DNA of 64,000 nt from Hyphomicrobium_A sp963724945 (GCA_963724945.1 CAVRWL010000003.1:1674001-1738000); one strand, 5' to 3'; positions 1 through 9,664 are shown, counted from the stretch's first letter. The notes: generated by a model from the letters alone, not told the origin. Numbers and translations are program-made.

Positions 1-44
1 GAGGTTGCGATCGGCCTGTTGATGAAGGGGCTGGAGACGCTCAT
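1..44 (-). CDS. RND efflux permease, N-terminus only (partial)
   Basis: Only the first 14 codons lie inside the window; the gene runs off the left edge. They read MSVSSPFINRPIAT, the cytoplasmic N-terminus typical of AcrB/MdtB-type RND inner-membrane pumps. The ATG (42-44) overlaps the TGA of the adaptor gene (41-43) in an ATGA arrangement, so the two are translationally coupled and belong to one adaptor-permease operon. The substrate cannot be told from this fragment. Confidence 0.75.
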   Translation of the reverse strand, partial: MSVSSPFINRPIAT

Positions 45-1417
45 GGCTGCGCGCTCGGCGCCGCGCTGGCATCCTGTTTATGGCTGTGCTTGCCGCCTGC
101 GTGCTTGTGGGCGCCGGCGCCCGGCGCGGTGCCCTGTTGCGGCGAGCCGGCGTTGATGGAGGCCGTCTCCTCCGATTGCAGCGTCTTGCCGGCGTCGGCC
201 TGCGGGACCGCGGCCGCGGGGCCGGCCGGGCTCTTGGCGCCGCTTCCGCTGACTTGTACTTCTGCCCCTTCCTTGAGCCGGGCAAAGCCCGCCGTGACCA
301 CTTGCTCGTCGGCCGACAAGCCCTGAGCGACGACAGCCTCGTTGTCGTCCTGCTGAGTGATGGTGACGGTACGCGCCGCAACCTTATTTTCCGGGCTGAT
401 CACGTAGACGTAGGTGCCGTCGGGGCCGCGCTGGATTGCGGCGGTGGGGACGACCACGACGTTCTCAAGCGTCTTCAGGAGCAGGCGGGCATTGACGAAC
501 TGCCCGGGCCAGAGCTGCAGCTCGGAGTTCGGGAACTCGGCCTTGAGGCGGATCGTTCCGGTCGACTGGTCGACCTGATTGTCGATGACCTGCAGCGTAC
601 CTTTGTCGAGCACGGCCTTGCTGTCGGTCTCCAGCGCCTCGACCGCGAGCGCCCTTTCGGCGCGCGCCTTGTTGATCTGCGGGAGATCCTGCTGGGGCAG
701 CGTGAACAGAACCGTGATGGGGCGCACCTCGGTGACGACGACGATCCCGGCCGAGCCGTCGGACGCACGCACGAGGTTGCCGACGTCGACGAGACGCAGG
801 CCCGTGCGCCCGTCAATCGGCGACGTCACCGTCGTATAGCCGACATAGGCCGTGGCGTTCTCGATCGCGGCGTCATCGGATTTTATTTGCGCTTCTTGCT
901 GGTTGACCAGCGCGCGTTGCGTGTCGATCTGCTGCTGCGAGATCGCCAGCGTTCCGACCTTCTGGTAGCGATCGAGGTCGCGCTTGGTGTTGCTGAGCAG
1001 CGCTTCGTCGAGCGCCTTTTTCGCCAGCGCCTGGTCGAGCTGGGCCTGGTAGGTGACGGGATCGATCTTGGCGAGCACGTCCCCGCGCTTCACGTCCTGA
1101 CCTTCCTTGAACCCGATCGATATGATTCTGCCGTCGACCTGGGGACGCACGGTGACGGTGTTGCGAGCCTTTGCCGTGCCTACGCCCTCAAGCCAAACCG
1201 GCACGTCGGCAAGGCGCGCTTGCGCCGCGACGACTGGAACGGGACCATCCGCGCGTGCCGAGCCCCGGCGCGTGCGTTGGCCCTCCTCCCCACCGCTGGT
1301 GAAGTGGATTGCCCCGGCCGTCAGCGCGCCGATGATGAGGATCGCGAGCACCGATTTGAGAAACTTCTGCACCCTGTGGATCCTGTCCCTGTCCAAGCCC
1401 CAGATCAGACGGCGCAA
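41..1417 (-). CDS. RND efflux periplasmic adaptor (MdtA/AcrA-like, HlyD family)
   Basis: Membrane-fusion protein linking an RND pump to an outer-membrane channel. The 458-residue product has an N-terminal membrane anchor (about residues 17-40), a first lipoyl half near 88-115, a coiled-coil hairpin (about 120-185) rich in Gln/Asp/Ala, the second lipoyl half (TSPIDGRTGL), a beta-barrel domain (LWPGQFVNARL) and a membrane-proximal domain. The C-terminus carries an unusual 60-residue low-complexity tail with a His/Lys cluster (HKHAGGKHSHK), a possible metal-binding extension. The longest frame starts at TTG (1417) with no clear Shine-Dalgarno, so the start is uncertain. The downstream permease gene overlaps by 4 nt. 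Family is certain, substrate is not. Confidence 0.9.
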   Translation of the reverse strand: MRRLIWGLDRDRIHRVQKFLKSVLAILIIGALTAGAIHFTSGGEEGQRTRRGSARADGPVPVVAAQARLADVPVWLEGVGTAKARNTVTVRPQVDGRIISIGFKEGQDVKRGDVLAKIDPVTYQAQLDQALAKKALDEALLSNTKRDLDRYQKVGTLAISQQQIDTQRALVNQQEAQIKSDDAAIENATAYVGYTTVTSPIDGRTGLRLVDVGNLVRASDGSAGIVVVTEVRPITVLFTLPQQDLPQINKARAERALAVEALETDSKAVLDKGTLQVIDNQVDQSTGTIRLKAEFPNSELQLWPGQFVNARLLLKTLENVVVVPTAAIQRGPDGTYVYVISPENKVAARTVTITQQDDNEAVVAQGLSADEQVVTAGFARLKEGAEVQVSGSGAKSPAGPAAAVPQADAGKTLQSEETASINAGSPQQGTAPGAGAHKHAGGKHSHKQDASAAPSAQP

Positions 1418-1623
1418 ATAGGCGATTGTGCGGCATCTGGAGCCAAAACGAACGACCCTGGCAAAAGCCGTCGCGCGCGGGCCGAGACGGCCGTGCCCCC
1501 GTTTGCCTTAACCTATACATCACAAACGCTTGAGTGGCGCGGAAAGGTTCATTGCCCCCGTCGCGGAGATGCCAGCTTCAGGCGGAAAAGCAACGGCCGC
1601 AAAAGGCGCAATGCGTCGCTGGC

Positions 1624-2952
1624 CTAGGAGAGCGTGGGTCCACCGCGGCGCTGGCGGACAGCGGGGGCCGTCGGCGACGGCGATCCTCTGTAGCGCCGCG
1701 TATTCCGCCACTTGCCGAAGGAGGGCAGCTCCTGGCCGTCGCGGCGGTCGATGGCCGATTGCATCGCGGCATCGGCCTCGTCGAAACGCGTTGCCTCCTT
1801 CGGGCCGATGAGCTCGACCCGATTGCGGCCGTTGTTCTTGGCCGCGTAAAGCGCTCCGTCGGCACGATGAAACAGCGCGCCGAGATCGCAACCGATGTCG
1901 TCGTGGCTCGCGGCGCCGACGCTGACCGTGACCGCGACCTGGGCTCCGTCGACGACCGAGGCCGAGGCCGCGAACGCGACCCGCACGGCCTCGGCGGTTT
2001 GGGCCGCCGTCTCTAAGTCGGCCCCGGGCAAGATGGCTGCAAACTCCTCTCCGCCCAGGCGCCCGACGATGCTGCCCGTCTCCAAGCTGTTCGACATCGT
2101 GTCGGCGAACAGTTGGAGCACGCGGTCGCCGAGGCGATGCCCGAAGGTATCGTTGATCTTCTTGAAGTGATCGAGATCGAACACGAGCACCGAGATGGAG
2201 TCGCCCTTGAGGTACTTGCTGTGACGCCCGAGCTCTGCGGCGGCGTCGAACAGGGCGCGCCGGTTCGGCAGCCCCGTCAGCGGGTCGGTGAGCGCATCGT
2301 GGCGCTGCTTGAGCTCCTCGCGCTCCTTCACCATGGCCAACACGACAAAGGCGAGCGCGATGCGTCCGAGCAGCGCCAAGAGCACGACCACGGGGAACCA
2401 CGTGCTGGAGAAGACGAGACATGCTTGCCGGATCGGCATCGTGAGCGTGAGGGCCAGCCAAGCTAGGTAGCCCGTCCCGACGGCGGCGAGGAGCCCGACG
2501 GCCGGCCAGCGCGAGATCAGCCGCTCGGTTCCGTCGCGGGCGAGCTCAATGGCGGTGGCGTAGCGCAGGATCGCGATCATCGTGCAGGCTGCGATGAGCC
2601 GCTCGTCGAAGCCGTCGAAATAACCGGAAAAAGCGATGACCAAGAAGGCAGCCGGCCAGGCGAAGACCCAGAGCGTGCGGAATTGGCGCCCTTCAAACTG
2701 CCGCACCGACATCCACATGAGCCCAATGGACAGGACGAAGATCGCCTGTCCGAAAGCGACAATGGTAAGGGCGTTCTTGGAGGCGGCAAGGGCTGCGATC
2801 GCGATCCCGGCCGCCATGACCAGATGGGCGAGCCCCCACCAGCCGGTGAGTGAGCTCGTGCGCTCGCGCCACCACGACTGCAACAGTACGAGACCGAGGA
2901 CCGCCGTCACCGCAACGGCGACGGCCGAGATCGTGGGCATGTCGAGAGGCAT
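1624..2952 (-). CDS. membrane-anchored diguanylate cyclase (GGDEF)
   Basis: Likely makes cyclic di-GMP at the inner membrane. The first about 208 residues form six to seven hydrophobic segments with no recognisable named sensor fold; a short linker leads to a GGDEF domain (about 215-390). Catalytic features are intact: DPLTGLPNR at 223, FDLDHFK at 258 (metal Asp) and GGEEF at 300-304. The allosteric I-site RxxD expected just before GGEEF is absent (TGSI there), so product inhibition by that route is unlikely. The C-terminal 50 residues are basic and look disordered. The gene is divergent from the multicopper oxidase across a 321-bp gap. The start could also be Met5 (2940). Confidence 0.92.
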   Translation of the reverse strand: MPLDMPTISAVAVAVTAVLGLVLLQSWWRERTSSLTGWWGLAHLVMAAGIAIAALAASKNALTIVAFGQAIFVLSIGLMWMSVRQFEGRQFRTLWVFAWPAAFLVIAFSGYFDGFDERLIAACTMIAILRYATAIELARDGTERLISRWPAVGLLAAVGTGYLAWLALTLTMPIRQACLVFSSTWFPVVVLLALLGRIALAFVVLAMVKEREELKQRHDALTDPLTGLPNRRALFDAAAELGRHSKYLKGDSISVLVFDLDHFKKINDTFGHRLGDRVLQLFADTMSNSLETGSIVGRLGGEEFAAILPGADLETAAQTAEAVRVAFAASASVVDGAQVAVTVSVGAASHDDIGCDLGALFHRADGALYAAKNNGRNRVELIGPKEATRFDEADAAMQSAIDRRDGQELPSFGKWRNTRRYRGSPSPTAPAVRQRRGGPTLS

Positions 2953-3273
2953 CGGCGGCCCTTGGCAATGAGACTACGTGGACCTGCCGCTTTAACGGCG
3001 CGCCCTTTACGGGCTCTGTAAAAATTCGATGACATTGGAAGAAACGCGTGCAGAGCATCTGCCCGGCGGCGTGATGTGCGGCGTAGCGCCTGCCCCGTGG
3101 CCGCATCGGAAGGTCCGACGCAACGGGAGCTTGACTGCTGGCCGCGTTGTTGGAGCCGGCAGCGAAGGACTGCTCGGCGCTGCGCCGCTTTGCGACTATA
3201 TGAGTAAATTCGCCGCTCGACGCCATCCGTGCGTTTGCATGGCGCCGTGCTATCTGCGAGGGGGATCCAAGCC
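2953..3273. other. 321-bp divergent intergenic region, no gene
   Basis: Separates the minus-strand cyclase from the plus-strand multicopper oxidase and must hold both promoters. Near the right end (3190-3215) there is an AT-rich patch containing TATATG that could be a -10 element for the oxidase, but I see no convincing -35 partner. The apparent reading frames here have no plausible start or composition. Confidence 0.4.
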
Positions 3274-4725
3274 ATGGCCATCGATCGCCGCTCTCTGCTG
3301 AAGCTTGCCGGAACGCTTCCCGTGCTGGCGGCGCCGCGCTTGGCGCAAGCCACCGGCGAAGGCGCTATGGAAAAGGCGGATTACACGCTGCGCATCGCAA
3401 CGGGCCTCGTCGAGCTGGCGCCCGACCACATCGTCTCGACCACCCTCTATAACGGCCAGTATCCAGGACCGCTGCTGCGCTTCACGGAAGGGCAGCGCGC
3501 GATCGTCGACGTTTACAATGACACGGATACGCCCGAGCTCGTGCACTGGCACGGCCAGTTCATCCCCAGCGACGTCGATGGCTCGGCCGAGGAAGGCACG
3601 CCCTTCGTCCCGGCGCACGGCATGAGCCGCATCGCCTTTGTGCCGAGGCCCACAGGCTTCCGCTTCTATCACACGCATGTCATGGCCGGGAACGACCTCG
3701 CCCGCGGGACCTACACCGGGCAGTCCGGCCCCGTCTACATCGAGCCCAAGAACAATCCCGGGGCGTACGACCGCGAAGTGTTTCTGGTCTTGAAGGAGTT
3801 CGCCCCCACCTTCAGTCGCGGCGGCGACATGGACATCAACGCGCTGGCTGGTGTCCCCCTCAAGCCGCTCCAACAGCTGGGGGAGACCGCCGACGCGGAG
3901 GCGAAGGAGAAGACCAAGGGTTACGAGGTCGGCTACGCGCTGTTCAGCATCAATGGCCGCATGCTGGGCCACGGCGAGCCCATCCGGGTGAAAGCGGGCG
4001 AGCGCGTGCTGTTCCACGTGCTCAACGCGAGCGCCACCGAGATCCGCAGTCTCGCTCTGCCGGGACATGTGTTCCGCGTCGTCGCGCTCGATGGCAATCC
4101 GGTTCCCACGCAAGTGGAGGTGCCGGTGCTTTGGCTCGGCACGGCCGAGCGCATCTCGGCGATCGTCGAGATGAACCGGCCTGGCGTGTGGGTGATGGGC
4201 GATCTCTCCGACGATGACCGCGGCAACGGCATGGGCATCGTCATCGAGTACGCACAGCAGACGGGCGAGGCACAATGGGTGGCGCCGCGGCCGTTCCGCT
4301 GGGACTATACGCTGTTCGGAAAGTCGAACGCGCTTGCCGCAGCGCCCGATGAAACCATTGAGATAACGGTCGAAAAGCACAACGGTGCGCTCGATGGCTT
4401 CAATCAGTGGACGCTTAACGGCGAGGCATTCTCGATGCAGACGCGAAGGCCGATGTACACGGTGCACGAGGGGCGGCGCTACCGGCTGAAATTCCGCAAC
4501 GCGAGCGACGACATTCACCCTCTGCACCTGCACCGGCACAGCTTCGAGCTCACGCGCATCGCAGGCAAGCCGACGGCGGGCGTGATCAAGGACGTGGTGA
4601 TGATGGGCGGGTTTCAGGAGGTCGAGTTCGACTTTGTCGCCGACAATCCGGGGCTGACCCTCTTCCACTGTCACCAGCAGCTGCACATGGACTTCGGCTT
4701 CATGGCGCTCTTCAATTACGCATAG
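3274..4725 (+). CDS. Tat-exported multicopper oxidase
   Basis: Laccase/CueO-type oxidase of 483 residues that should couple one-electron oxidation of metal ions or phenolics to O2 reduction in the periplasm. The start ATG 3274 is preceded by GCGAGGGGGA; the N-terminus DRRSLLKLAG is a twin-arginine signal. Copper motifs are complete: HWHGQF (His 91/93), YHTH (133-135), HPLHLHRH, and the C-terminal HCH (465-467) followed by His471. The residue at the type-1 axial position is Phe476, not Met, a pattern of higher-potential laccases. It sits 14 bp before an MFS transporter, suggesting a metal or xenobiotic detoxification pair. Confidence 0.9.
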   Translation: MAIDRRSLLKLAGTLPVLAAPRLAQATGEGAMEKADYTLRIATGLVELAPDHIVSTTLYNGQYPGPLLRFTEGQRAIVDVYNDTDTPELVHWHGQFIPSDVDGSAEEGTPFVPAHGMSRIAFVPRPTGFRFYHTHVMAGNDLARGTYTGQSGPVYIEPKNNPGAYDREVFLVLKEFAPTFSRGGDMDINALAGVPLKPLQQLGETADAEAKEKTKGYEVGYALFSINGRMLGHGEPIRVKAGERVLFHVLNASATEIRSLALPGHVFRVVALDGNPVPTQVEVPVLWLGTAERISAIVEMNRPGVWVMGDLSDDDRGNGMGIVIEYAQQTGEAQWVAPRPFRWDYTLFGKSNALAAAPDETIEITVEKHNGALDGFNQWTLNGEAFSMQTRRPMYTVHEGRRYRLKFRNASDDIHPLHLHRHSFELTRIAGKPTAGVIKDVVMMGGFQEVEFDFVADNPGLTLFHCHQQLHMDFGFMALFNYA

Positions 4726-4739
4726 CCAACGCGACGGCA

Positions 4740-5993
4740 TTGGCGAAAAAGCAGGGGCCCCAGCAGCCGCCCATGGCCAGCACAGCGACCCAACGCTACT
4801 TCAGTGGGCTGTCGAGAAACACCTTTCTCCTCGCCTTCGCCAGCTTGTTCGCCGATATCTCGACCGAGATGCTCTACCCGGTCTTGCCGGTTTTTCTGAC
4901 GCAAACGCTGAAGGCGAGCGGCAGCATCGTCGGCCTGGTGGACGGGTTCGCACAGGCGACCCAGAATATTGTGCAAGGCTTTTCCGGCGCGCTGTCGGAT
5001 AAGCTGCAAGAGCGAAAATCCATTGCGCTGACCGGGTATCTCATCGCCGCTGCTGCCAAGCCGCTCATGGGCCTTTCCACGGCCTGGCAGGGCGTGTTCG
5101 CCGCGCGATTTCTCGACCGGCTTGGCACCGGCACCCGTTCCGCGCCGCGCGACGCGCTGATCGCGGCCTCGGTGGAAGAGAAGGATAGAGGCAAAGCCTT
5201 CGGTCTCGAGGGCTTCGGTGACAATGCCGGCGCGTTCCTGGGACCGTTGCTGGCCGTCTATCTCCTCTATGCCCTGCACTGGGGGATGCGTGCGATTTTC
5301 TATCTGGCGATCATCCCCGGTCTGCTGGCCTTCCTCATGGTCCTGCTCGTCAAGGAACGGCCGGTGACAGTTGCGGCCAAATCGAAGATCGATGTCGGCC
5401 TGCGCCAATTCCCCAAGCGCTACTGGAGATATCTGCTGGCAACCGCGGTATTCGGTCTTGGCAATTCCAGCGACGCTTTTCTGATCCTGCGTACGCAGGA
5501 TATCGGCGCCTCTCTAGAGGTGACGATCCTCATCTACGCCGGGTTCAATCTGGTGGGGGCGCTCGTTTCCTACCCAGCCGGATCTCTTTCCGACAGATGG
5601 GGCAGAAAAGGCGTCCTGCTCACCTCTTTCGTCATTTTCTTCATCACCTATCTCGGCTTTGCCCTGACGCGCAGCATCGTTGCGATCGCTGCTCTCTTCG
5701 CCTTCTACGGACTGTACCAGGGCATCTTCCGCGCCGTCGGCAAGGCGCTCGCCGCCGATTTCGTGCCGGCGCATCTGCGCGCGAGCGGCGTCGGCTGGTA
5801 CAGCACCACGGTCGGCCTATTACAGCTTGCAGCAAGCCTCGTCGCCGGAGTGCTGTGGGATCGCGTCGGTCATACGTCCGTGTTTTATTACGGAGCCGCC
5901 TTCGCTGTCGTGGGAAGCATTGGATTGCTCGTGCTGGTGGCGGACGACCGCAGCAAGCACAGTCGCACGGAAGCTCCTGGCTCAATTGACTAG
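4740..5993 (+). CDS. MFS transporter
   Basis: Major facilitator superfamily secondary transporter, 417 residues with about 12 hydrophobic segments in two halves. The cytoplasmic-loop motifs fit: GALSDKLQERK after TM2, RFLDRLGTGTRSAPRDALIA around TM4, and SLSDRWGRKG in the second half. The first in-frame start is TTG 4740; ATG 4773 is an alternative with a weak GGGG element 15 nt upstream, and the N-terminal 11 residues are not informative. It follows the multicopper oxidase closely and probably shares its transcript. Substrate unknown; drug or metal export is only an inference from the neighbour. Confidence 0.88.
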   Translation: MAKKQGPQQPPMASTATQRYFSGLSRNTFLLAFASLFADISTEMLYPVLPVFLTQTLKASGSIVGLVDGFAQATQNIVQGFSGALSDKLQERKSIALTGYLIAAAAKPLMGLSTAWQGVFAARFLDRLGTGTRSAPRDALIAASVEEKDRGKAFGLEGFGDNAGAFLGPLLAVYLLYALHWGMRAIFYLAIIPGLLAFLMVLLVKERPVTVAAKSKIDVGLRQFPKRYWRYLLATAVFGLGNSSDAFLILRTQDIGASLEVTILIYAGFNLVGALVSYPAGSLSDRWGRKGVLLTSFVIFFITYLGFALTRSIVAIAALFAFYGLYQGIFRAVGKALAADFVPAHLRASGVGWYSTTVGLLQLAASLVAGVLWDRVGHTSVFYYGAAFAVVGSIGLLVLVADDRSKHSRTEAPGSID

Positions 5994-6226
5994 AACAGCG
6001 GCCTCGCAATCGCGATGGGTGGACTTGCAGGGAGCGAGATCGAACGACGATGCCGGCAATTTGGTGCGACGTTCGAGCCGGGCCGTAGAATCGCTAAGAA
6101 GTGGACTTTGGGCCGAGAAAGATACTAATTCGTCCCGGTCAGAGCCCCTGGGGCATCGCCTCGGCGCAGTTCCTGCGTTAAGAGGCTCACCGAGCAAAGT
6201 CATAAAGATAAGCGTCCATTCTGGAA

Positions 6227-7141
6227 ATGTCGGGTATGCAATCATCATCCACCAAGCTCGTACGCGCGAAAGAGAATTCTGGCAAAGAGAATTCCGGCAA
6301 GGGACCCTCTGCGCCCGAACCTAGCCGGTCGTCCTCGCTGATGGCGGTGCCGCTTCGTCACGGGCGAAGTCTCCTGGCGGGATCGCAGCGTCATTGGGGA
6401 AAGATCGTCGGCGTTCTCGCAGTGTTGGCGGTGGCCGGAGCCACGTATGCCTACTGGCACTACGCCACTCTGCATCCATCGACCGATGATGCCTACGTCG
6501 AAGCCAACACCGTGCAGATCTCACCGAGCCTGTCCGGCGAGGTCGGCGAGGTGGATGTGAAAAGCTTCGACACGGTCAAGGCTGGCGACGTGCTACTCAA
6601 AATTAGTCAGCCCCAATTGGAGGCGCAGCTCAAGGCGGCGGAGGCAGGGCTGCAAGCCGCGCAAGCGAAGAGGGCGAACGTCGAGGTGGCGCAGACAGCC
6701 GTCGCGCAGGCGCGCGCCGCGCTCGACACCGCGACGATCAAGTCTCCCGTCGATGGAATTGTCGGCAAGATCAGCATCCGGCCCGGCTCCGTGGTGAGGG
6801 CCGGCGTCCCCATCTTGGCCATCGTCGATGGCTCGAAATGGTGGGTCGACGCCAACTTCAAGGAGACGGACCTCGCGCGCATCCATCCCGGGCAGAAGGC
6901 GACCGTCAGCATCGATATCTACCCTGACCGCGAATTCTCCGGGGTTGTCGAAGCGGTAAGCCCAATGAGCACCTCGGCGTTCTCTCTGCTTCCTGCGGAG
7001 AACGCGACCGGGAACTGGATCAAGCTCACTCAGCGCTTTCCGGTGCGCGTTTCACTTTCGCTGAAGCCCGATGATCCGACGCTGCGCATCGGCGCCTCCG
7101 CGAACGTCACCATCGATACGACGGACAAAGGAGCGAACTAG
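6227..7141 (+). CDS. EmrA-like membrane fusion protein (HlyD family)
   Basis: Periplasmic adaptor for an MFS-type tripartite drug pump, 304 residues. A basic N-terminus is followed by one membrane anchor (about 60-80), a lipoyl domain with a short alpha hairpin (ALDTATIKSPVDGIVG), and the barrel region (WWVDANFKETDLARIHPGQ, as in EmrA). Shorter than E. coli EmrA (390) because the coiled coil is compact. The N-terminus holds a perfect-phase 15-nt tandem duplication (about 6269-6298) encoding ENSGK twice. Its TAG shares its last base with the GTG of the next gene, so the pair is translationally coupled. A 233-bp gap upstream is free of genes. Confidence 0.9.
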   Translation: MSGMQSSSTKLVRAKENSGKENSGKGPSAPEPSRSSSLMAVPLRHGRSLLAGSQRHWGKIVGVLAVLAVAGATYAYWHYATLHPSTDDAYVEANTVQISPSLSGEVGEVDVKSFDTVKAGDVLLKISQPQLEAQLKAAEAGLQAAQAKRANVEVAQTAVAQARAALDTATIKSPVDGIVGKISIRPGSVVRAGVPILAIVDGSKWWVDANFKETDLARIHPGQKATVSIDIYPDREFSGVVEAVSPMSTSAFSLLPAENATGNWIKLTQRFPVRVSLSLKPDDPTLRIGASANVTIDTTDKGAN

Positions 7142-8718
7142 TGGCGCTCGTCGACGCGCCATCTACCAGCCGCGCCGACCGTATCCTGACGTCGGTTTCG
7201 GTTCTGCTCGCCGTGCTGATGGTCATCCTCGATATGACCGTCGTCAACGTCTCGTTGCCGCAAATGATGGGGGCGCTCGGCGCCACACCCGACGAGATCA
7301 CCTGGGTCATCACCTCATATATCGTCGCCGAGGCGATCGTCATTCCGATCAGCGGGTTCCTGGCCGCTCGCTTCGGGCGCAAGCCCGTGATCATAGCAAG
7401 CGTCACGGGCTTCGTTATCGCGTCAATGCTGTGCGGTCAGTCGACGACGTTGGCGCAGATGGTTTGCTTCCGGCTTCTGCAGGGCGCATTCGGGGCGAGC
7501 GTCATTCCCCTGTCGCAAGCCGTGATGGTGGATACGTTCCCAGCCGCCGATCGCGGCAAGGCGATGGCCATTTGGGGCATCGGCATCCTGCTCGGCCCGA
7601 TCATGGGGCCGACCATCGGCGGCTTTATCACCGACCATCTCGACTGGCGCTGGGTGTTCTACGTCAACCTGCCGATCGGCATCATTAATCTGCTGCTGCT
7701 GGCGGCCTACCTCAAGCAGACGCCGCGATCGAGGGCGTCCGCCGATTGGACAGGTGCGCTGCTGCTCGCGGTCGGCGTCGGCGCGCTGCAGATGCTGCTC
7801 GATCGCGGCAACATCGAAGACTGGCTGCAATCAAATTTCATCGTCGCCCTGGCGGTCGTTTCGCTGATTTGTAGCGTTACATTCATCGTCCGCAGCTTTC
7901 GCAATCCGAATGCGATCCTCCAAATCGACCTGCTGAAGGATCGAAATCTCGCCACGTCGACATTCATGATCATGGCCTTCGGCGTCGGCATGCTCAGCAC
8001 CATTGCGCTGCAGCCGCTGTTCCTCGAGCATATGCTCGGCTATCCCGCCGCCACGGCGGGCCTCCTTATGGCTCCTCGCGGCATCGCCGTGGCCGTGGGC
8101 ATGAGCCTCGTTGCCACCCTCATCACGCGCATCGAGCCGCGCTGGCTCGTGTTGACCGGGCTGACGCTCGCTGCCTCCGGAAGCTACGCAATGACCTGGT
8201 ACAATCTCGATATCGGGCTAGCGTGGATTATCGGGCCCGGCATCGTCCAGGGGATCGGCATGGGCATGATCTTCGTGCCACTGTCGACGCTCGCCTATCA
8301 AACTCTGCCGAGGGATGCCTCCGACCAGGCCGCCAGCATCTTCAACCTTGCGCGCACCGTCGGCGGCTCGGTCGGCGTTGCCATTGCGGCGACGGTGCTT
8401 ACGCGCACGAGCCAGGCCAATTGGCAGACGCTCGGCTCCGCCATAAATCCCTACAATCCGGCGCTGCATGCGTGGCTCGATGCAACAGGGTCCAGCATCT
8501 CCGATCCGAAGACGATGCAGATCATCGGGCTGGAGGTCATGCGCCAATCGACGCTGCTGGGCTTCATTGAGGCCTTCGGGTTCGTGACCCTCTCGTTCCT
8601 CGTCCTCGTCCCGCTCGTGCTTCTGCTCAAGCGCACGTCCGGACCCGTCCAGTTCGGATTTCCTGGCGCGCCGGCCGAGCCCGACCCCGCCGTCGCGGCT
8701 GGGGCGAAACCAAGCTAA
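7141..8718 (+). CDS. EmrB/QacA-type MFS drug exporter (DHA2, 14 TM)
   Basis: Proton-driven multidrug exporter partner of the upstream adaptor. The 525-residue protein has about 14 hydrophobic segments. Diagnostic motifs: DMTVVNVSLP in TM1, GFLAARFGRKP in the 2-3 loop, RLLQGAFGASVIPLSQA with MVDTFP in TM4-5 and GPIMGPTIGGF (motif C of antiporters). Begins at GTG 7141, overlapping the adaptor stop by 1 nt, the usual emrAB architecture. The last 30 residues are Pro/Ala rich. No TetR/MarR regulator is adjacent, so control is unclear. No outer-membrane channel gene is seen in the window; it probably uses a shared TolC. Confidence 0.93.
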   Translation: MALVDAPSTSRADRILTSVSVLLAVLMVILDMTVVNVSLPQMMGALGATPDEITWVITSYIVAEAIVIPISGFLAARFGRKPVIIASVTGFVIASMLCGQSTTLAQMVCFRLLQGAFGASVIPLSQAVMVDTFPAADRGKAMAIWGIGILLGPIMGPTIGGFITDHLDWRWVFYVNLPIGIINLLLLAAYLKQTPRSRASADWTGALLLAVGVGALQMLLDRGNIEDWLQSNFIVALAVVSLICSVTFIVRSFRNPNAILQIDLLKDRNLATSTFMIMAFGVGMLSTIALQPLFLEHMLGYPAATAGLLMAPRGIAVAVGMSLVATLITRIEPRWLVLTGLTLAASGSYAMTWYNLDIGLAWIIGPGIVQGIGMGMIFVPLSTLAYQTLPRDASDQAASIFNLARTVGGSVGVAIAATVLTRTSQANWQTLGSAINPYNPALHAWLDATGSSISDPKTMQIIGLEVMRQSTLLGFIEAFGFVTLSFLVLVPLVLLLKRTSGPVQFGFPGAPAEPDPAVAAGAKPS

Positions 8719-8917
8719 GAACAGCTCGCGAGTACGTCGAAAGCTCGAGGGCCACGGGACTCCGATGAGTGCAACAGCGGGGACGGACGATGTCTCTCGC
8801 GCAAGCACCGCTATAATTGCGTAGACGGCGAGCCGCCGACGGAATTGAGGAGAATCGATCGTTATCCAAAGCCCGCCCTGCGCTCGGCGCGGACTTTCGA
8901 TGATTGGAGTGGAAGCC

Positions 8918-9664
8918 ATGGGCGAGAACATGGGCGAGAACAATGCCCCCGTGCCTTCACAGGCTGAGACGCCTACAAAGCGCGTGCCTTGCGCGATTTC
9001 CGGCGAGCCGCGCCCGCGCAAGGACCTGATCTCGCTCGAGACCTTGCGGCCAGCTTTGGTCGATCGAATTCAAAGGGAGCATCCAGGTCTGGCTCAGGAC
9101 GCGCTCATCAGCCGCCAGGCCGCCAACAAGTTCCGGACGATTTATGTCGAGGAGCTGTTGAAGGCCGAGCACGGCGAGTTCAGCGAGCTCGACCGGCAGG
9201 TGGCAGAGAGCATAGCAAAGCAAGACACTATTGCAGAGAACATCGAGGCGCAGTTCGAAGAGCAGCGCACCTTCGGCGAGAGCCTCTCCGACCAGCTCGC
9301 TTCGTTCGGCGGATCCTGGGCCTTTCTCATGGCATTCTTCATCGCCTTGGCCTGTTGGATCGCTTACAATCTCTTCCTGGGCCAGTCTAAGGCGTTCGAT
9401 GCCTATCCCTTCATTCTCCTCAATCTCATTCTCTCATGCCTGGCTGCGATCCAGGCGCCGATCATCATGATGAGTTAGAAGCGCCAGGAAGCGAAGGACC
9501 GTCTGCGCGCCTTCAATGACTATCGCGTGAACCTCAAGGCTGAGCTCGAGATTCGCCACCTTCACGAGAAGATGGATCACCTCATCACCAAGCAATGGCA
9601 GCGGCTTGCTGAAATTCAGCAGATTCAGCTCGAGATCATGCAGGAAAGCCGCCGCAAGAAGTGA
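8918..9664 (+). pseudogene. DUF1003 membrane protein interrupted by one in-frame amber codon
   Basis: DUF1003 proteins have a conserved N-terminal soluble part, two TM helices and a cytoplasmic coiled coil. ATG 8918 is best supported (GGAG 8 nt upstream). Residues run through FGESLSDQLASFGGSW and two TM helices ending IQAPIIMMS, then TAG (9476-9478). The same frame continues without a break for 61 codons (KRQEAKDRLRAFNDYR, then a Leu/Glu coiled coil ending at TGA 9662-9664), which is exactly the expected family C-terminus. The family usually has Gln at the interrupted position (MMSQNRQ), so one C-to-T change (CAG to TAG) explains it. The truncated form would retain both TM helices. The N-terminus has a 12-nt tandem duplication (MGENMGEN). 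Confidence 0.85.

Noticed and set aside
80..1627. Long plus-strand open frame (515 codons) opposite the RND adaptor gene
   Set aside because: Antisense of a clear HlyD-family gene; Arg/Asp/Leu-rich composition is typical of GC-rich shadow frames.
3250..4740. 496-codon minus-strand frame over the multicopper oxidase
   Set aside because: Shadow of a gene with complete copper motifs; His/Arg/Val composition and no family likeness.
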